DNA of 37,511 nucleotides, taken from the NCBI GenBank assembly GCA_937883945.1, contig CAKZXY010000081.1, forward strand, positions 1 to 37,511, given 5' to 3'. Position 1 is the stretch's first letter. The number at the start of each line of letters is the position of its first letter. The position numbers and the translations under genes were made by a program. The notes beneath the pieces were generated by a model. It searched no databases. It worked only from the letters and a program-made list of their open reading frames with translations, and was not told the origin of the DNA. Of the stretch, positions 28,089 through 36,060 are shown piece by piece. The DNA is from an uncultured Clavibacter sp. (GTDB lineage: Bacteria; Actinomycetota; Actinomycetes; Nanopelagicales; Nanopelagicaceae).

Positions 28089-29387
28089 ATGTTGCTATCA
28101 GTTTTTGCTAAGGCTTTTAGAACACCTGATCTGCGCCGTAAAATCTTCTTCACTCTTGGAATCATGGCCCTGTTTCGCTTTGGTTCTGTTATTCCAACTC
28201 CAGGTGTTTCCTATGGAGCAGTTCAGCGCTGCCTAGCAAATGTTGATACTGGCGGCCTATTTGGACTTATCAACCTATTTAGCGGTGGAGCTCTATTGCA
28301 GCTCTCAGTATTTGCACTCGGCATCATGCCTTACATCACTGCTTCAATTATCGTTCAGCTATTAACTGTTGTTATTCCTCGCTTTGAAACTCTAAAGAAG
28401 GAAGGCCAATCAGGAACGGCTAAGTTAACTCAATACACTCGCTATCTAACTATCGGTCTTGCAGTTATGCAGACCACAGGTTTGATTGCAGTTGCTAGAA
28501 CTCCAGGTCGTCTAATCAATGGCTGTACTGAAGCGATCATCCCTGATACTTCTTGGCAGCGCATTGTCACCATGATCTTTGTAATGACCGCTGGAACTTC
28601 GGTAATTATGTGGCTAGGTGAGTTAATTACTGATCGCGGTGTTGGTAATGGAATGTCAATCTTGATCTTCACATCAATTGCTGCGACATTTCCTGGTCAG
28701 CTCTGGTCAATTAAGCTCTCACGTGGATGGGCAACATTCCTATTTATTATGGCGGTAGGAGTCTTGATTGTGGCCGCGGTGGTCTTTGTTGAGCAATCCC
28801 AGCGGAGAATTCCAGTTCAATATGCCAAGAAGCAGGTTGGAAGACGCCAATATGGTGGAACTACAACTTATATTCCAATAAAGGTTAATCAATCAGGAGT
28901 TATCCCGGTTATCTTTGCTTCATCACTTCTCTACATACCTTCTCTGGTTGCTAACTTCACCAACTCTCAAGCACCTTGGGCGGTCTGGATTTCAACTAAC
29001 TTTGTTCAAGGTGATCACCCGATTTATATCAGCCTCTATGCGCTATTAATTATCTTCTTTGCCTATTTCTATGTAGCAATTACCTTTAACCCAGAAGAGA
29101 CTGCAGAGAATATGCGTAAGTATGGCGGCTTTATTCCAGGCATTCGTGCTGGAAAGCCAACAAGTGATTATCTTGCATATGTATTAAATAGAATTACCGC
29201 ACCTGGTTCGCTCTATCTAGCACTTGTTGCAATTATTCCAATCATTGCACTGGTTCTATTTGGCGCATCTCAGAACTTCCCATTTGGTGGAACTGCTATT
29301 TTGATCGTGGTCGGCGTTGGTCTTGATACTGCTAAGCAGATCGAGAGCCAGCTGCAGCAACGCTCTTATGAGGGGTTCTTGCGCTAA
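28089..29387 (+). CDS. secY: Preprotein translocase subunit SecY
   Basis: Pore subunit of the Sec translocon, 432 aa with ten predicted transmembrane segments. Visible are the N-terminal DLRRKIFFTLGIMALFRFG region, GIMPYITASIIVQLL in TM2, and the cytosolic-loop NPEETAENMRKYGGFIPGIR. GAGGAG lies just before the ATG. Its TAA shares a base with the adk ATG, giving the classic secY-adk-map order. Confidence 0.98.
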   Translation: MLLSVFAKAFRTPDLRRKIFFTLGIMALFRFGSVIPTPGVSYGAVQRCLANVDTGGLFGLINLFSGGALLQLSVFALGIMPYITASIIVQLLTVVIPRFETLKKEGQSGTAKLTQYTRYLTIGLAVMQTTGLIAVARTPGRLINGCTEAIIPDTSWQRIVTMIFVMTAGTSVIMWLGELITDRGVGNGMSILIFTSIAATFPGQLWSIKLSRGWATFLFIMAVGVLIVAAVVFVEQSQRRIPVQYAKKQVGRRQYGGTTTYIPIKVNQSGVIPVIFASSLLYIPSLVANFTNSQAPWAVWISTNFVQGDHPIYISLYALLIIFFAYFYVAITFNPEETAENMRKYGGFIPGIRAGKPTSDYLAYVLNRITAPGSLYLALVAIIPIIALVLFGASQNFPFGGTAILIVVGVGLDTAKQIESQLQQRSYEGFLR

Positions 29388-29947
29388 TGCGTTTAATCCT
29401 GGTTGGACCACCAGGTGCCGGTAAAGGAACTCAGGCAGTTCATCTTGCTGAGCATTATCAAATCCCACACATTTCAACTGGCGATATTTTCCGTGCCAAT
29501 TTACAAAATGGCACAGCACTTGGCCTTAAAGCAAAGTCTTATATGGATAAGGGCGAGCTAGTTCCAGATTCGCTAACCAATGAGATGGTTAAAGATCGCC
29601 TTGCAAAAGGCGATGCTAAATCTGGCTTCTTGCTAGATGGTTTTCCAAGAAATGTCTCTCAAGCAGAAGTTTTAAATGCGATGCTTGCTGAAGCTGGCGT
29701 CTTACTTAATGCCGCACTTGAACTATCTCTTGATAATGAGGAGATTGTTAAGCGCCTCTCTATTAGAGGGCGCGATGATGATAAGGAAGAGATAATTAGA
29801 AGGCGCCTTGAGGTTTATAGCGAGCAAACCGCGCCAATTATTAGCTTTTATCGAGATGCCAATCTCTTGGTCACTATTGCGGCAACTGGTGAGATTTCAG
29901 ATATTACCTCAGCTGCCATAGCGGCACTAAGCAAGAAACTGAGCTAA
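29387..29947 (+). CDS. adk: Adenylate kinase
   Basis: Cytoplasmic ATP + AMP to 2 ADP phosphotransferase, 186 aa. P-loop GPPGAGKGT (7-15), ISTGDIFR (AMP site), LLDGFPRN and the RGRDDDKEEIIRRRLEVY stretch are visible. It is the short form, with a reduced LID and no zinc-binding cysteines. Starts at TAATG with secY. Confidence 0.97.
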   Translation: MRLILVGPPGAGKGTQAVHLAEHYQIPHISTGDIFRANLQNGTALGLKAKSYMDKGELVPDSLTNEMVKDRLAKGDAKSGFLLDGFPRNVSQAEVLNAMLAEAGVLLNAALELSLDNEEIVKRLSIRGRDDDKEEIIRRRLEVYSEQTAPIISFYRDANLLVTIAATGEISDITSAAIAALSKKLS

Positions 29948-29950
29948 GTC

Positions 29951-30763
29951 ATGGCGATCCAGATAAAGACCTTGGATCAACTAAAGAGTATGCGTCAGGC
30001 AAATCTCTTAGTGCGAAGCACTCTAGAGTTAGTAAGAGCAAATATAAAAGCTGGTATTACAACGAGTGCACTGGATGCAATTGCTGAGGCAAATATCAAA
30101 CGCGGTGGAGGAACTTCAAACTTTAAGGGCTATCACGGATATCCAGCAGTAATTTGCGTTTCAGTTAATGATGAAATTGTTCATGGAATTCCAGGAGATC
30201 GCATGCTGATGCCTGGAGATATTGTCTCTGTTGATTGCGGAGCAATTATTGATGGCTGGCATGGCGATGCTGCCTTCACTGTAATTGTTGATCCAATTAA
30301 TAGCGAGCATGCCAAGATGTTGGAAGTCTGTGAAGAATCTCTATGGCATGGAATTACTGCAGGAGTAATGGGAGCAAAGATTTCTGATATTGGCCATGCC
30401 ATTGAGAAATATATTAACTCTCAAGGAGAGTATGGAATCTTGCGAGAGTATGGCGGACATGGCATTGGAAATGCGATGCATATGGAGCCGCATATCCTTA
30501 ACTTTGGAAAAGCTGGTCATCGTCCAACTATTGAAGCTGGAATGGTCTTTGCTATCGAGCCGATGATTACCCTTGGTTCTGAGAAAACTAGAGTTCTTGA
30601 AGATAATTGGACTGTTGTAACCCAAGATAAGTCATATGGCGCTCACTTTGAGAACTCTTACTGCATAGCCCCAGATGGAAAGCCATTTGTCCTCTCAGTT
30701 GAAGATGGCGGGAAAGCCCAGCTTGCCCGATTCGGCATAGAAGTTTCGCCGCTTCTTTCGTAA
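29951..30763 (+). CDS. map: Methionine aminopeptidase, type I
   Basis: Removes N-terminal Met from new proteins, 270 aa. All expected residues are present: His78 (NDEIVHGIP), metal ligands Asp95, Asp106, His170 (GHGIGNAMH), Glu203 (AIEPM) and Glu234 (FENSY). Follows adk by 3 nt. In many actinobacteria infA, rpmJ, rpsM and rpsK follow map; here an M24-fold gene follows after 9 nt and the cluster then stops. Confidence 0.97.
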   Translation: MAIQIKTLDQLKSMRQANLLVRSTLELVRANIKAGITTSALDAIAEANIKRGGGTSNFKGYHGYPAVICVSVNDEIVHGIPGDRMLMPGDIVSVDCGAIIDGWHGDAAFTVIVDPINSEHAKMLEVCEESLWHGITAGVMGAKISDIGHAIEKYINSQGEYGILREYGGHGIGNAMHMEPHILNFGKAGHRPTIEAGMVFAIEPMITLGSEKTRVLEDNWTVVTQDKSYGAHFENSYCIAPDGKPFVLSVEDGGKAQLARFGIEVSPLLS

Positions 30764-30772
30764 GTTATCCCT

Positions 30773-31846
30773 ATGAGTAGAGCCTTAGAGCAACGCGAAA
30801 AGCGAGCCAGAATCAAGGCTTTACTTGAAGCAAAGGGCCTTGAGGCTCTGGTCTTAAAGAAGGGGGCCAATGTTGCTTGGATTATTGGCGGCAGAGCCCA
30901 TATTCCAACAACTCTTGAACTAGCCTGTCTTGATGTAATTGTTTATAAGGATCGAATTGTTGTTGTTACCAACAAGATAGAGGCTCCAAGGCTTGAGGCT
31001 GAAGAGTTATCAGGTGATGAAGAGTTAATTGTCATTAATTGGTTTGAGGGCAGAGATGGACAACTGCCATCAGGGGAAAAGATAGGTATCGATGGCCCTG
31101 ATAATAATCGCATTAATTTATCAGCTGAGATTGAAGAGCTGAGAAGATCTTTAAATTCTTTTGAAGTTGAGCGGTTAAAGCAGATAGGTAGTGATGCTGC
31201 TAAATCTTTAGGTGAATCGATGTTAAAGATCTCACCAAAGATGAGTGAAGTTGGTGCAGCTGGAGTAATTGCAGAAAATCTCTGGGCACATAATTTAGAG
31301 CCAGTAGTTCTATTAGTTGCTGGAAGTGAGCGTATTGAAAGTTTTCGACATCCTCTCCCCACCACAAATCTAATTGGCTCTCTTGCCATGGGGGTAATTT
31401 GTGCTAGAAGAAAAGGTCTAATCGCTAGCGTTACTAGAATTACTTCATTTAATTCTCTTTCTAAAGAGATAGAGCAGAGATATAAAGCGCTATTAAATGT
31501 TGAAGCGGCATTCTTTAGTGGCACAGAGGTTGGAGCTACATATGGCCAAGCATTCAAATCTGGTGGGGTTGAGTATCTCAAGCAAGGATTTGCAAGAGAT
31601 GAGTGGAGTAAGCATCATCAAGGTGGTCCAACTGGATATCTGCCAAGGGATTTCCCCGCTCATGAAAAGAGCGCTCAAGTAATTGGCGTAGGTAATGCAA
31701 TTGCTTGGAACCCAAGTGCCGCCGGGATTAAGGTTGAAGACACCTTGATTACAACCCCTACTGGCTTTGAGATTATTACCTCTGATCCAAGCTGGCCTAG
31801 CGTTGAAATAGCTGGCAGAGCGCGCCCAGATATCGCTCGCCCTTGA
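30773..31846 (+). CDS. M24-fold (creatinase/aminopeptidase P-like) protein lacking canonical metal ligands
   Basis: 357-aa protein with a creatinase-like N-terminal domain (1-130) and a pita-bread-like C-terminal domain (131-340). It has FRHPLPT (191-197), KHHQGGPTGY (280-289) and AWNPSAAGIKVEDT (311-324), which mark a distinct M24 subfamily. The two Asp metal ligands expected in the VSVDCGA... DAAFT segment of Map are replaced in the corresponding stretch (GVICARRKGLIASVTR, 207-222). It therefore may be a metal-independent hydrolase like creatinase, or a non-enzymatic relative. It begins 9 nt after map and ends the translation super-cluster. The true substrate is not evident. Confidence 0.75.
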   Translation: MSRALEQREKRARIKALLEAKGLEALVLKKGANVAWIIGGRAHIPTTLELACLDVIVYKDRIVVVTNKIEAPRLEAEELSGDEELIVINWFEGRDGQLPSGEKIGIDGPDNNRINLSAEIEELRRSLNSFEVERLKQIGSDAAKSLGESMLKISPKMSEVGAAGVIAENLWAHNLEPVVLLVAGSERIESFRHPLPTTNLIGSLAMGVICARRKGLIASVTRITSFNSLSKEIEQRYKALLNVEAAFFSGTEVGATYGQAFKSGGVEYLKQGFARDEWSKHHQGGPTGYLPRDFPAHEKSAQVIGVGNAIAWNPSAAGIKVEDTLITTPTGFEIITSDPSWPSVEIAGRARPDIARP

Positions 31847-31878
31847 CCTAAACGTTATAAAAAAGAGGTAAAAAAGCG

Positions 31879-31907
31879 TTGACCGAGCTCGCCTAGGGCG
31901 CAAGACT
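31879..31907 (+). promoter_or_regulatory. Candidate promoter of the sugar cassette
   Basis: TTGACC (31879-31884) and AAGACT (31902-31907) are 17 nt apart. The -35 is good and the -10 poor (3 of 6), as for a regulated promoter. The predicted transcription start, near 31914, is about 5 nt before the palindromic operator. Confidence 0.45.
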
Positions 31908-31918
31908 CAGGCAATTGA

Positions 31919-31933
31919 AGTGGTCTGACCACT
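31919..31933. promoter_or_regulatory. Perfect GntR/FadR-type operator palindrome
   Basis: AGTGGTC-T-GACCACT, a perfect 15-bp inverted repeat. The TGGTCnGACCA core is the known recognition pattern of the FadR subfamily of GntR repressors. It lies just downstream of the predicted -10, 31 nt before the Gfo/Idh/MocA start codon, an ideal place for repression. No GntR gene is in the window. Confidence 0.72.
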
Positions 31934-31963
31934 CACAATAGGCCGGAAGGAAGTCTTATTTAG

Positions 31964-33070
31964 ATGCTCCGCTACGGAATTATCGGCATCGGCGCCATGG
32001 GCCGTGAGCATGCCGAAAACTTATCTTTCATAGAGGGCGCATCAGTTACTGCAATTAGCGATCCAGATTCTAATTCAAGAGATTTAGCTATTAAGCAGTT
32101 AGGAGAGTCAGTAAAAGTCTTTACTGATCATAGGCAGCTTCTAGATTCTGGCCTAGTTGATGTGGTAATCATCGCTACCCCTAACTTTACTCACGTTGAT
32201 ATCTTGGAAGATGTGCTTAAAACATCGCTTCATGTTTTTATTGAAAAACCGCTCTGCACCACCATTGATGATTGTCTAAAAGTCATTGAGTGGTCAAAGA
32301 ATAGAAGCGGCCTAGTTTGGATGGGCCTTGAATATCGTTATATGCCGCCAGTTGCGGAGTTAATCTCTATTGTTCATAGTGGGGGAGTTGGCCAAGTTCA
32401 ACAGGTCTCTATTAGAGAGCATCGCGAACCTTTCTATCCAAAAGTTGGTAATTGGAATCGATTCACATCTAAAACCGGCGGAACACTTGTTGAGAAGTGC
32501 TGCCATTACTTCAATCTCATGGATCACATCGCTAAGGAGCGTCCAACTCGAGTCTTTGCATCCGGTGGGCAGAGAGTTAATTTCCTCGATGAGAGCTATG
32601 AGGGAGTTAAGGCAGATATGCTCGATAGCGCTTATGTAATATTGGAGTATCCAAGTGGGAAAAGAGCGATGTTAGATCTCTGTATGTTTGCTGAAAATAC
32701 CGTTGATAAAGAACATATCTCAGTAACGGGAAGTGAAGGCAAAGTTGAATCATTTCTGCCCTCACTTGAGCTGCGTCATGGAAAGAGAAGCGCAGTTGGA
32801 AACTTTAAGCAGTGGAGCCATGATGCTTCAAAGCCAAAGGTGGAATCACGAAAAGTTTGGGATGAGAGCATCAAATACAACGGATTTCACTATGGAGCTT
32901 CATATCTTGAACACTTGAAGTTTTTTAACGCTATTAAGGGCGGAACGGGCCCAGATGTGAGCCTGGAGGATGGCCTTAGAAGCGTTGCATCCGGCCTTGC
33001 TGCGCAGTTGAGTATCGCCCAGGGGCGTCCAGTTTTAATGAGTGAAGTATTACCGGCGGGGTGGAATTAA
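31964..33070 (+). CDS. Gfo/Idh/MocA family oxidoreductase
   Basis: NAD(P)-dependent sugar or cyclitol dehydrogenase, 368 aa. The Rossmann motif GIGAMG is at 8-13, EKP (94-96) supplies the catalytic/cofactor Lys95, and the GGTLVEKCCHYFNLMD segment carries His181, in the position of the catalytic His of the inositol dehydrogenase group. AAGGAAG at 31947-31953 lies 10 nt before the ATG. It is the first gene behind the palindromic operator and its TAA overlaps the next ATG (TAATG). The likely job is oxidation of the imported sugar or cyclitol; the substrate is unknown. Confidence 0.9.
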   Translation: MLRYGIIGIGAMGREHAENLSFIEGASVTAISDPDSNSRDLAIKQLGESVKVFTDHRQLLDSGLVDVVIIATPNFTHVDILEDVLKTSLHVFIEKPLCTTIDDCLKVIEWSKNRSGLVWMGLEYRYMPPVAELISIVHSGGVGQVQQVSIREHREPFYPKVGNWNRFTSKTGGTLVEKCCHYFNLMDHIAKERPTRVFASGGQRVNFLDESYEGVKADMLDSAYVILEYPSGKRAMLDLCMFAENTVDKEHISVTGSEGKVESFLPSLELRHGKRSAVGNFKQWSHDASKPKVESRKVWDESIKYNGFHYGASYLEHLKFFNAIKGGTGPDVSLEDGLRSVASGLAAQLSIAQGRPVLMSEVLPAGWN

Positions 33071-34479
33071 TGGCTAGCTGCACTTTGATTCCTCTTGCTC
33101 GTCCAACATTTGATGTGGCAGCTGCGCAGAAGTTCTTTGATTCTGCCCGTGATCTTTTAGGTGAAATTGGAGCTACTGTAAATGGTCCAACATCACTTGT
33201 GATGACTCCAGAGGATACTGCTAGCGCTGAGGCAAATCTTAATTCTGATGAGAAGTTCTATATTCTCTTTAACGCATCTTTTGCAGATGCCTCTGCTGCT
33301 GTTTCACTTCTCTCTAAAGTTTCAGGTGATGTGCTGCTATGGTCGGTTAGAGAATTTGGTGAAGTAGGAGATCGCCTTCTTCTTAATTCTATGTGTGGTT
33401 CAAATCTTGCAGCACATGCTCTTCGAGTAAATGGCAAGAGAATTACTCATCTACACGGAAATCCTGATGAAGCACATGTTAGAGATGCCCTCTCATCAGC
33501 TCTATCTGGAAAGATGCCAAATGTTGGTCAACCTGAAAAGATTAGTGGTCAACTAGCAGATGTAGATAAGGTTAAGAATTCACTGGCTAAATTGAATGGA
33601 TTAACTATTGGCGCAATTGGTGATGCTCCAGCTGGCTTTACTCCCTGCAACTACGATGAAGAGGCGCTAAAGAAATCATTTGGCTTAAATGTTATAAATA
33701 AATCAATTCCTGAGATCTTTGCAGATATTGCAGCAGTGCCTCTTAATAAAGAGAGCGCAGAATATAAAGATGCTTGTCAGGCTCAGCCCTCCCTTAAAAA
33801 TGTTCCAGAGAAAGAGGCTCGAGTTAATGCCAGCACGAGAGTTGCTCTAGATAACTGGATAAGGGCTAATGATTTATCAGCCATTGCTATGCGCTGTTGG
33901 CCCGATTTTGCAGTTGATTTAGGGGCTTGTCCTTGTGGGGCAATGGGAAGAACAGCAACGAGTGGAACCCCTGCTGCCTGTGAGCGAGATGTCTATGGCG
34001 CGGTAACTATGCTGCTTTTGGAGGCGCTTGGCTCTGGGACAAATTACTTAGTAGATACCGTGGATTTAGAAGAGGATGAGAACATTATTCGAATCTGGCA
34101 TTGTGGTTCTGCTGCAACCACACTTGCTGTTGATCCCGATAATGCAACGCAGTTCATACACTGCAATAGAAAGCTAGGTGTGGCCGGTAACTTCCCCTTG
34201 AAGACCGGTCCGGTTGTTCTGGTAAGGCTGGATACCGATATCGATCCAGCAAATCAGAGCAAACTCCGATTAGTAATGACTAGTGGTGAATCACTATCTG
34301 CTCCTAATCGGTTCCAAGGTAATACCGCAACAGTTCGTACATCTGCGCCAGCACGGCAATTGATCAATGGGCTAATCCATAATGGATTTCCTCATCACAC
34401 AGTTGTAGCTTGGAAAGACATACGAGCAGAAGTCCGCAGGATGGCGGAATATTTGGCCATTCCGCTAACCGAGTGGTAA
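33070..34479 (+). CDS. L-fucose/L-arabinose isomerase-family protein
   Basis: Probable metal-dependent aldose-ketose isomerase, 469 aa. I chose ATG 33070, overlapping the dehydrogenase stop (TAATG). The middle and C-terminal parts match the fucose/arabinose isomerase fold: RCWPDF (275-280), ACPCGA (286-291), CERDVYGAVTMLLLEAL (304-320) with Glu305, DTVD (329-332), IWHCG (342-346) with His344, and a C-terminal HHTVVAWKD (442-450). Glu, Asp and His in this order fit the Mn-binding residues of FucI. The N-terminal 260 residues are less recognisable. The CPCG motif could be structural. Which sugar it handles cannot be told from sequence. Confidence 0.72.
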   Translation: MASCTLIPLARPTFDVAAAQKFFDSARDLLGEIGATVNGPTSLVMTPEDTASAEANLNSDEKFYILFNASFADASAAVSLLSKVSGDVLLWSVREFGEVGDRLLLNSMCGSNLAAHALRVNGKRITHLHGNPDEAHVRDALSSALSGKMPNVGQPEKISGQLADVDKVKNSLAKLNGLTIGAIGDAPAGFTPCNYDEEALKKSFGLNVINKSIPEIFADIAAVPLNKESAEYKDACQAQPSLKNVPEKEARVNASTRVALDNWIRANDLSAIAMRCWPDFAVDLGACPCGAMGRTATSGTPAACERDVYGAVTMLLLEALGSGTNYLVDTVDLEEDENIIRIWHCGSAATTLAVDPDNATQFIHCNRKLGVAGNFPLKTGPVVLVRLDTDIDPANQSKLRLVMTSGESLSAPNRFQGNTATVRTSAPARQLINGLIHNGFPHHTVVAWKDIRAEVRRMAEYLAIPLTEW

Positions 34480-34519
34480 TCAAATGATTCACCACAGACC
34501 CTCGAATAAGGAGAAATAC

Positions 34520-35959
34520 ATGAAGCATATGAATGCAAAAGCATTCAAAGCACTAATTGCGTTAGCTTTCGCAATTAGCGCGACAGTTGTGCCAATTTCC
34601 CAGAGCTTCGCCGCTGGCGAATCTTTAGGAAAGGCATGCCCAACTGAAGGTGTATCGACAGGAACGAAATCCACTTCGCTCATCTGCGTTAAGGCAGATA
34701 ATGGAAAGCAGACTTGGCAACGAGTCAAGCTAGCTTCATCAAGTGGACGTCCAGTTGCTAACCTAACTCCACCAAAAGGTGAAATTGAATTCTGGCACTA
34801 TCGCGTAGAGCTTGCTGATCAGCGCGCTCTTGTGAAGATCATTTCAGATTTCGAAGCGAAATATCCTGGCACCAAAATTAAGCAGGTAGTTCGTGACACC
34901 ACCACCTATAACGCCACTGCGCGTGTAGCAATCCTTGCTAACCCAAAGGCTGCTTTATTTGCAACTTCACGTGGATTCGTATTTAACGATTTCGCAAAGA
35001 GTGACATGATGCTAGATCTTTCAGCTCAGCGATATGTCAAGCAGAATGTAGTTGCTAAGGGTCTAGTTGCCGGTCAATATGAAGGCAAACAACTTGGAAT
35101 TCCTTATCAATATCTCTTCAATAACCCAATCGTTAATACAGACATTTGGGCAAAAGAGAAGTGGACAACTCCTAAGAATCTTTCAGGATGGGTCGCTTGG
35201 TGTAAGGATGCCAAGGCAAAGGGATATGTCCCTCTAGCTTGGCCAGGAGCAACTCGTGGACAGGCAGCGCAGATTTCAAACTCTGCATTGATGAACTCCG
35301 CAGGAAGCTACGCAGAACTTGAGAAGAATCTTGCTGATCTAAACTCAGGCAAGATTGATCTGACTTCAACCTGGTTTAAAGGTGTTGCAGATATCTATGT
35401 CAAGCTACGTGATGCTGGCTGCTTCCCACCAAATGCAACAGGTGTAACTGAAGCTGCCGCATATAACCTCTTTGCAACTGGCAAGTCACCAATTCTTCCA
35501 ATTGGAACATTTGCTATGGGTTCTATCAAGGGCCTAAACCCAGCACTCAATGGAAAGATGGAACTACTTTCCATGATTCTTACTGATGGCAAAGTTGTCG
35601 CTGAAGGTATTATGAACAATACCTACACCTTCAGTGTTAACAAGAACTCAAATACTCGCGATCAGAAGATTGCTAATGCATTCTTGTCATATCTATTAAC
35701 TGGCAAGGTTGCTGAACTCTATGCAAATGAGACTCTGCAGCACGTCAACGTTCTTGATGTTGAATACAAAGACGTTAACTTGCTAAATACCGTCTCATTC
35801 CAGGCAAAGAACACGATGTTGGCACCACGCTTCTTGCTCCTTAACGGCGCAGTGAGCGATCTGACTCAAGATGCCCTCATCCAAATCGTCGGTGGCAAGA
35901 GCCCTGATGATGTTCTGCCTGACTTCTCAAGGCAGATCAAGCAGAAACTAGCGGGCTGA
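34520..35959 (+). CDS. Carbohydrate ABC transporter substrate-binding protein with N-terminal Cys-pair module
   Basis: Secreted family-1 (MalE/UgpB-like) binding protein, 479 aa. ATG 34520 is fixed by AAGGAG at 34508-34513. A Sec signal peptide (MKHMNAKAFK plus hydrophobic core) ends near SFA-AGE (30-33). There is no lipobox. Residues 35-70 carry a small module with C40, C56 and W66 (GKAC...LIC...W) ahead of the ligand-binding part, which starts at about 78 (KGEIEFWHY). Such a disulfide-capable module could anchor the protein at the cell surface (inference). It is followed by a strong stem-loop and two permease genes, and preceded by sugar-metabolism enzymes. Confidence 0.9.
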   Translation: MKHMNAKAFKALIALAFAISATVVPISQSFAAGESLGKACPTEGVSTGTKSTSLICVKADNGKQTWQRVKLASSSGRPVANLTPPKGEIEFWHYRVELADQRALVKIISDFEAKYPGTKIKQVVRDTTTYNATARVAILANPKAALFATSRGFVFNDFAKSDMMLDLSAQRYVKQNVVAKGLVAGQYEGKQLGIPYQYLFNNPIVNTDIWAKEKWTTPKNLSGWVAWCKDAKAKGYVPLAWPGATRGQAAQISNSALMNSAGSYAELEKNLADLNSGKIDLTSTWFKGVADIYVKLRDAGCFPPNATGVTEAAAYNLFATGKSPILPIGTFAMGSIKGLNPALNGKMELLSMILTDGKVVAEGIMNNTYTFSVNKNSNTRDQKIANAFLSYLLTGKVAELYANETLQHVNVLDVEYKDVNLLNTVSFQAKNTMLAPRFLLLNGAVSDLTQDALIQIVGGKSPDDVLPDFSRQIKQKLAG

Positions 35960-35981
35960 TTAGCTCAATAGCTAACTCCGG

Positions 35982-36010
35982 GACCGCTCTGACTAAAGGT
36001 CAGAGCGGTC
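35982..36010 (+). promoter_or_regulatory. Strong stem-loop between binding-protein and permease genes (second operon)
   Basis: GACCGCTCTGAC (35982-35993) and GTCAGAGCGGTC (35999-36010) form a perfect 12-bp stem with a 5-nt loop (TAAAG). No U-tract follows (TTCGGGCTGC). It starts 22 nt after the binding-protein stop codon, placed like the hairpins in the first ABC operon. Confidence 0.78.
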
Positions 36011-36060
36011 TTCGGGCTGCTCCAAAGAAGCGTAAGAGAGATGCTGGTATCTATTATTTA

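Noticed and set aside
30943-31581. 212-codon minus-strand open frame opposite the M24-fold gene
   Set aside because: Antisense to a gene with clear family motifs and good context; Ser/Pro/Leu-rich low-information translation with no domain.
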